Shown here one piece after another: positions 5,927 through 6,416 of a stretch of DNA of 6,416 bases. The notes beneath the pieces are model-generated. The model had not been told where the DNA came from and did not search any database. It saw only the letters and a list, made by a program, of their open reading frames with translations. The stretch is from SB15 sp964557285. GTDB lineage: Bacteria > Chloroflexota > Anaerolineae > Aggregatilineales > J027. How positions within the stretch are numbered: the stretch's first letter is position 1; each line of letters opens with the position of its first letter. Position numbers and translations under genes: made by a program. The stretch is from NCBI GenBank assembly GCA_964557285.1, contig CAZKZS010000296.1, positions 1 to 6,416 on the forward strand, in the 5' to 3' direction.

Positions 5927-6416
5927 CCGACGGGTGCAGATTGCACTAGGCATCAGTCTGCTGGAAGGGCTGGTTGTGCTGGGTGCAGCTACATTAGGCA
6001 GCGCCGACCAGTTTCCGGTGGTGCTGATTTTTATAGTGGCTGCCAGTGTGATGCAGTTTTATGCCCTGTTTTCCCGCAGTCACAGCCCGCTAGGGAAGGC
6101 GCAGCAGTTTTTCCGCGAAGGGCGGTTTGAGGAAGCGGCTGCTGAACTTCAAACCCGCCTCCAGGACTCATCGGATGTTCAGGCGCTGACGCTGCTGGGT
6201 AATACTTACCGCCAGATGGGACAGCTTAAGGAAAGTGAATCTGTACTGCGGCAGGCGGTTCAGCAAAAGCCAGATGACCCGTTTCCTCTATATGGATTGG
6301 GGCGAACGCTGCTAACGCAGGGACAATTTGCGGAGGCCGCCGACTGGATACAAAAAGCACTGGATAGCGGCGGGCGTAAGGTTTTGCGGGCAGAGTTGGC
6401 GCTGGCACAGTATTTG
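5907..6416 (+). CDS. Membrane-anchored TPR protein, N-terminal 170 residues (partial, runs off the right edge)
   Basis: The ATG at 5907 lies within the end of the previous gene, and the frame stays open through the last codon of the window. GGAG at 5891-5894 is 12 bases upstream, rather far, so translational coupling to the preceding stop is likely. The N-terminus is basic (MSLLLRDRR). Two hydrophobic segments follow, about 12-31 and 37-55, a hairpin that would leave both ends on one side. TPR-like repeats then begin: 64-87 (AQQFFREGRFEEAAAEL, partial), 91-121 (LLGNTYRQMGQLKESESVL) and 125-155 (LYGLGRTLLTQGQFAEAADWI). The plan resembles the preceding gene with two fewer spans, so the pair may derive from a duplication. 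The 3' end and any further domain are outside the window. Confidence 0.78.
   Translation, partial: MSLLLRDRRVQIALGISLLEGLVVLGAATLGSADQFPVVLIFIVAASVMQFYALFSRSHSPLGKAQQFFREGRFEEAAAELQTRLQDSSDVQALTLLGNTYRQMGQLKESESVLRQAVQQKPDDPFPLYGLGRTLLTQGQFAEAADWIQKALDSGGRKVLRAELALAQYL

Noticed and set aside
1..6416. Mobile element, CRISPR array, tRNA, rRNA or long repeats
   Set aside because: No transposase or integrase motifs, terminal inverted repeats, regularly spaced repeats or tRNA cloverleaf sequences were seen by eye. Recurring short words such as GCCGGAA reflect Pro-Glu codons in different genes.

Overview
The window is a gene-dense piece of bacterial chromosome, with G+C near one half by eye. It has short or overlapping gene junctions, TTG and GTG starts, and almost no noncoding DNA except one divergent intergenic stretch of about 270 bases. 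The gene types are a WecG/TagA-type glycosyltransferase between GT4-type enzymes, a membrane protein fused to a spermidine-synthase-like domain, and TPR membrane proteins. Such a set is common in environmental Chloroflexota and similar free-living bacteria. That placement is inference from gene style only; no rRNA, tRNA or marker gene is present to confirm it.

Region 1 (1-1960, plus strand) is the end of a cell-surface polysaccharide cluster. It holds the last 32 codons of a probable GT4 glycosyltransferase, a complete GT26 (WecG/TagA/CpsF) glycosyltransferase, and a complete GT4 glycosyltransferase. All three overlap by a few bases, so they are almost certainly translated from one message. 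The GT26 enzyme would add an early sugar to a lipid-linked intermediate, and the GT4 enzymes would extend it.

Region 2 (1950-4196, minus strand) is one large gene for a 748-residue protein. A two-fold-repeated multi-spanning membrane part is followed by a cytosolic spermidine-synthase-like Rossmann domain. Several residues expected for binding the polyamine substrate are replaced, so true aminopropyltransferase activity is doubtful. It converges on the glycosyltransferase gene and the two stop regions overlap by 11 bases.

Region 3 (4197-4467) is the divergent intergenic region. It has a plausible sigma-70 promoter for each direction. On the plus side, a perfect 9-bp stem followed by five T residues looks like an intrinsic terminator placed just upstream of the next gene's ribosome binding site. 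That arrangement suggests leader attenuation or a short independent transcript, and it is the least ordinary regulatory signal here.

Region 4 (4468-6416, plus strand) is a second operon: a GNAT-family acetyltransferase, then two membrane-anchored TPR proteins. The first junction has a 1-base gap and the second a 20-base overlap; the last gene runs off the window. Their joint role is not recognisable from sequence alone.

I saw no mobile element, CRISPR array, tRNA, rRNA or long repeat. I see no convincing entirely new system; the attenuator-like leader and the GNAT-TPR-TPR operon are the best candidates for follow-up.
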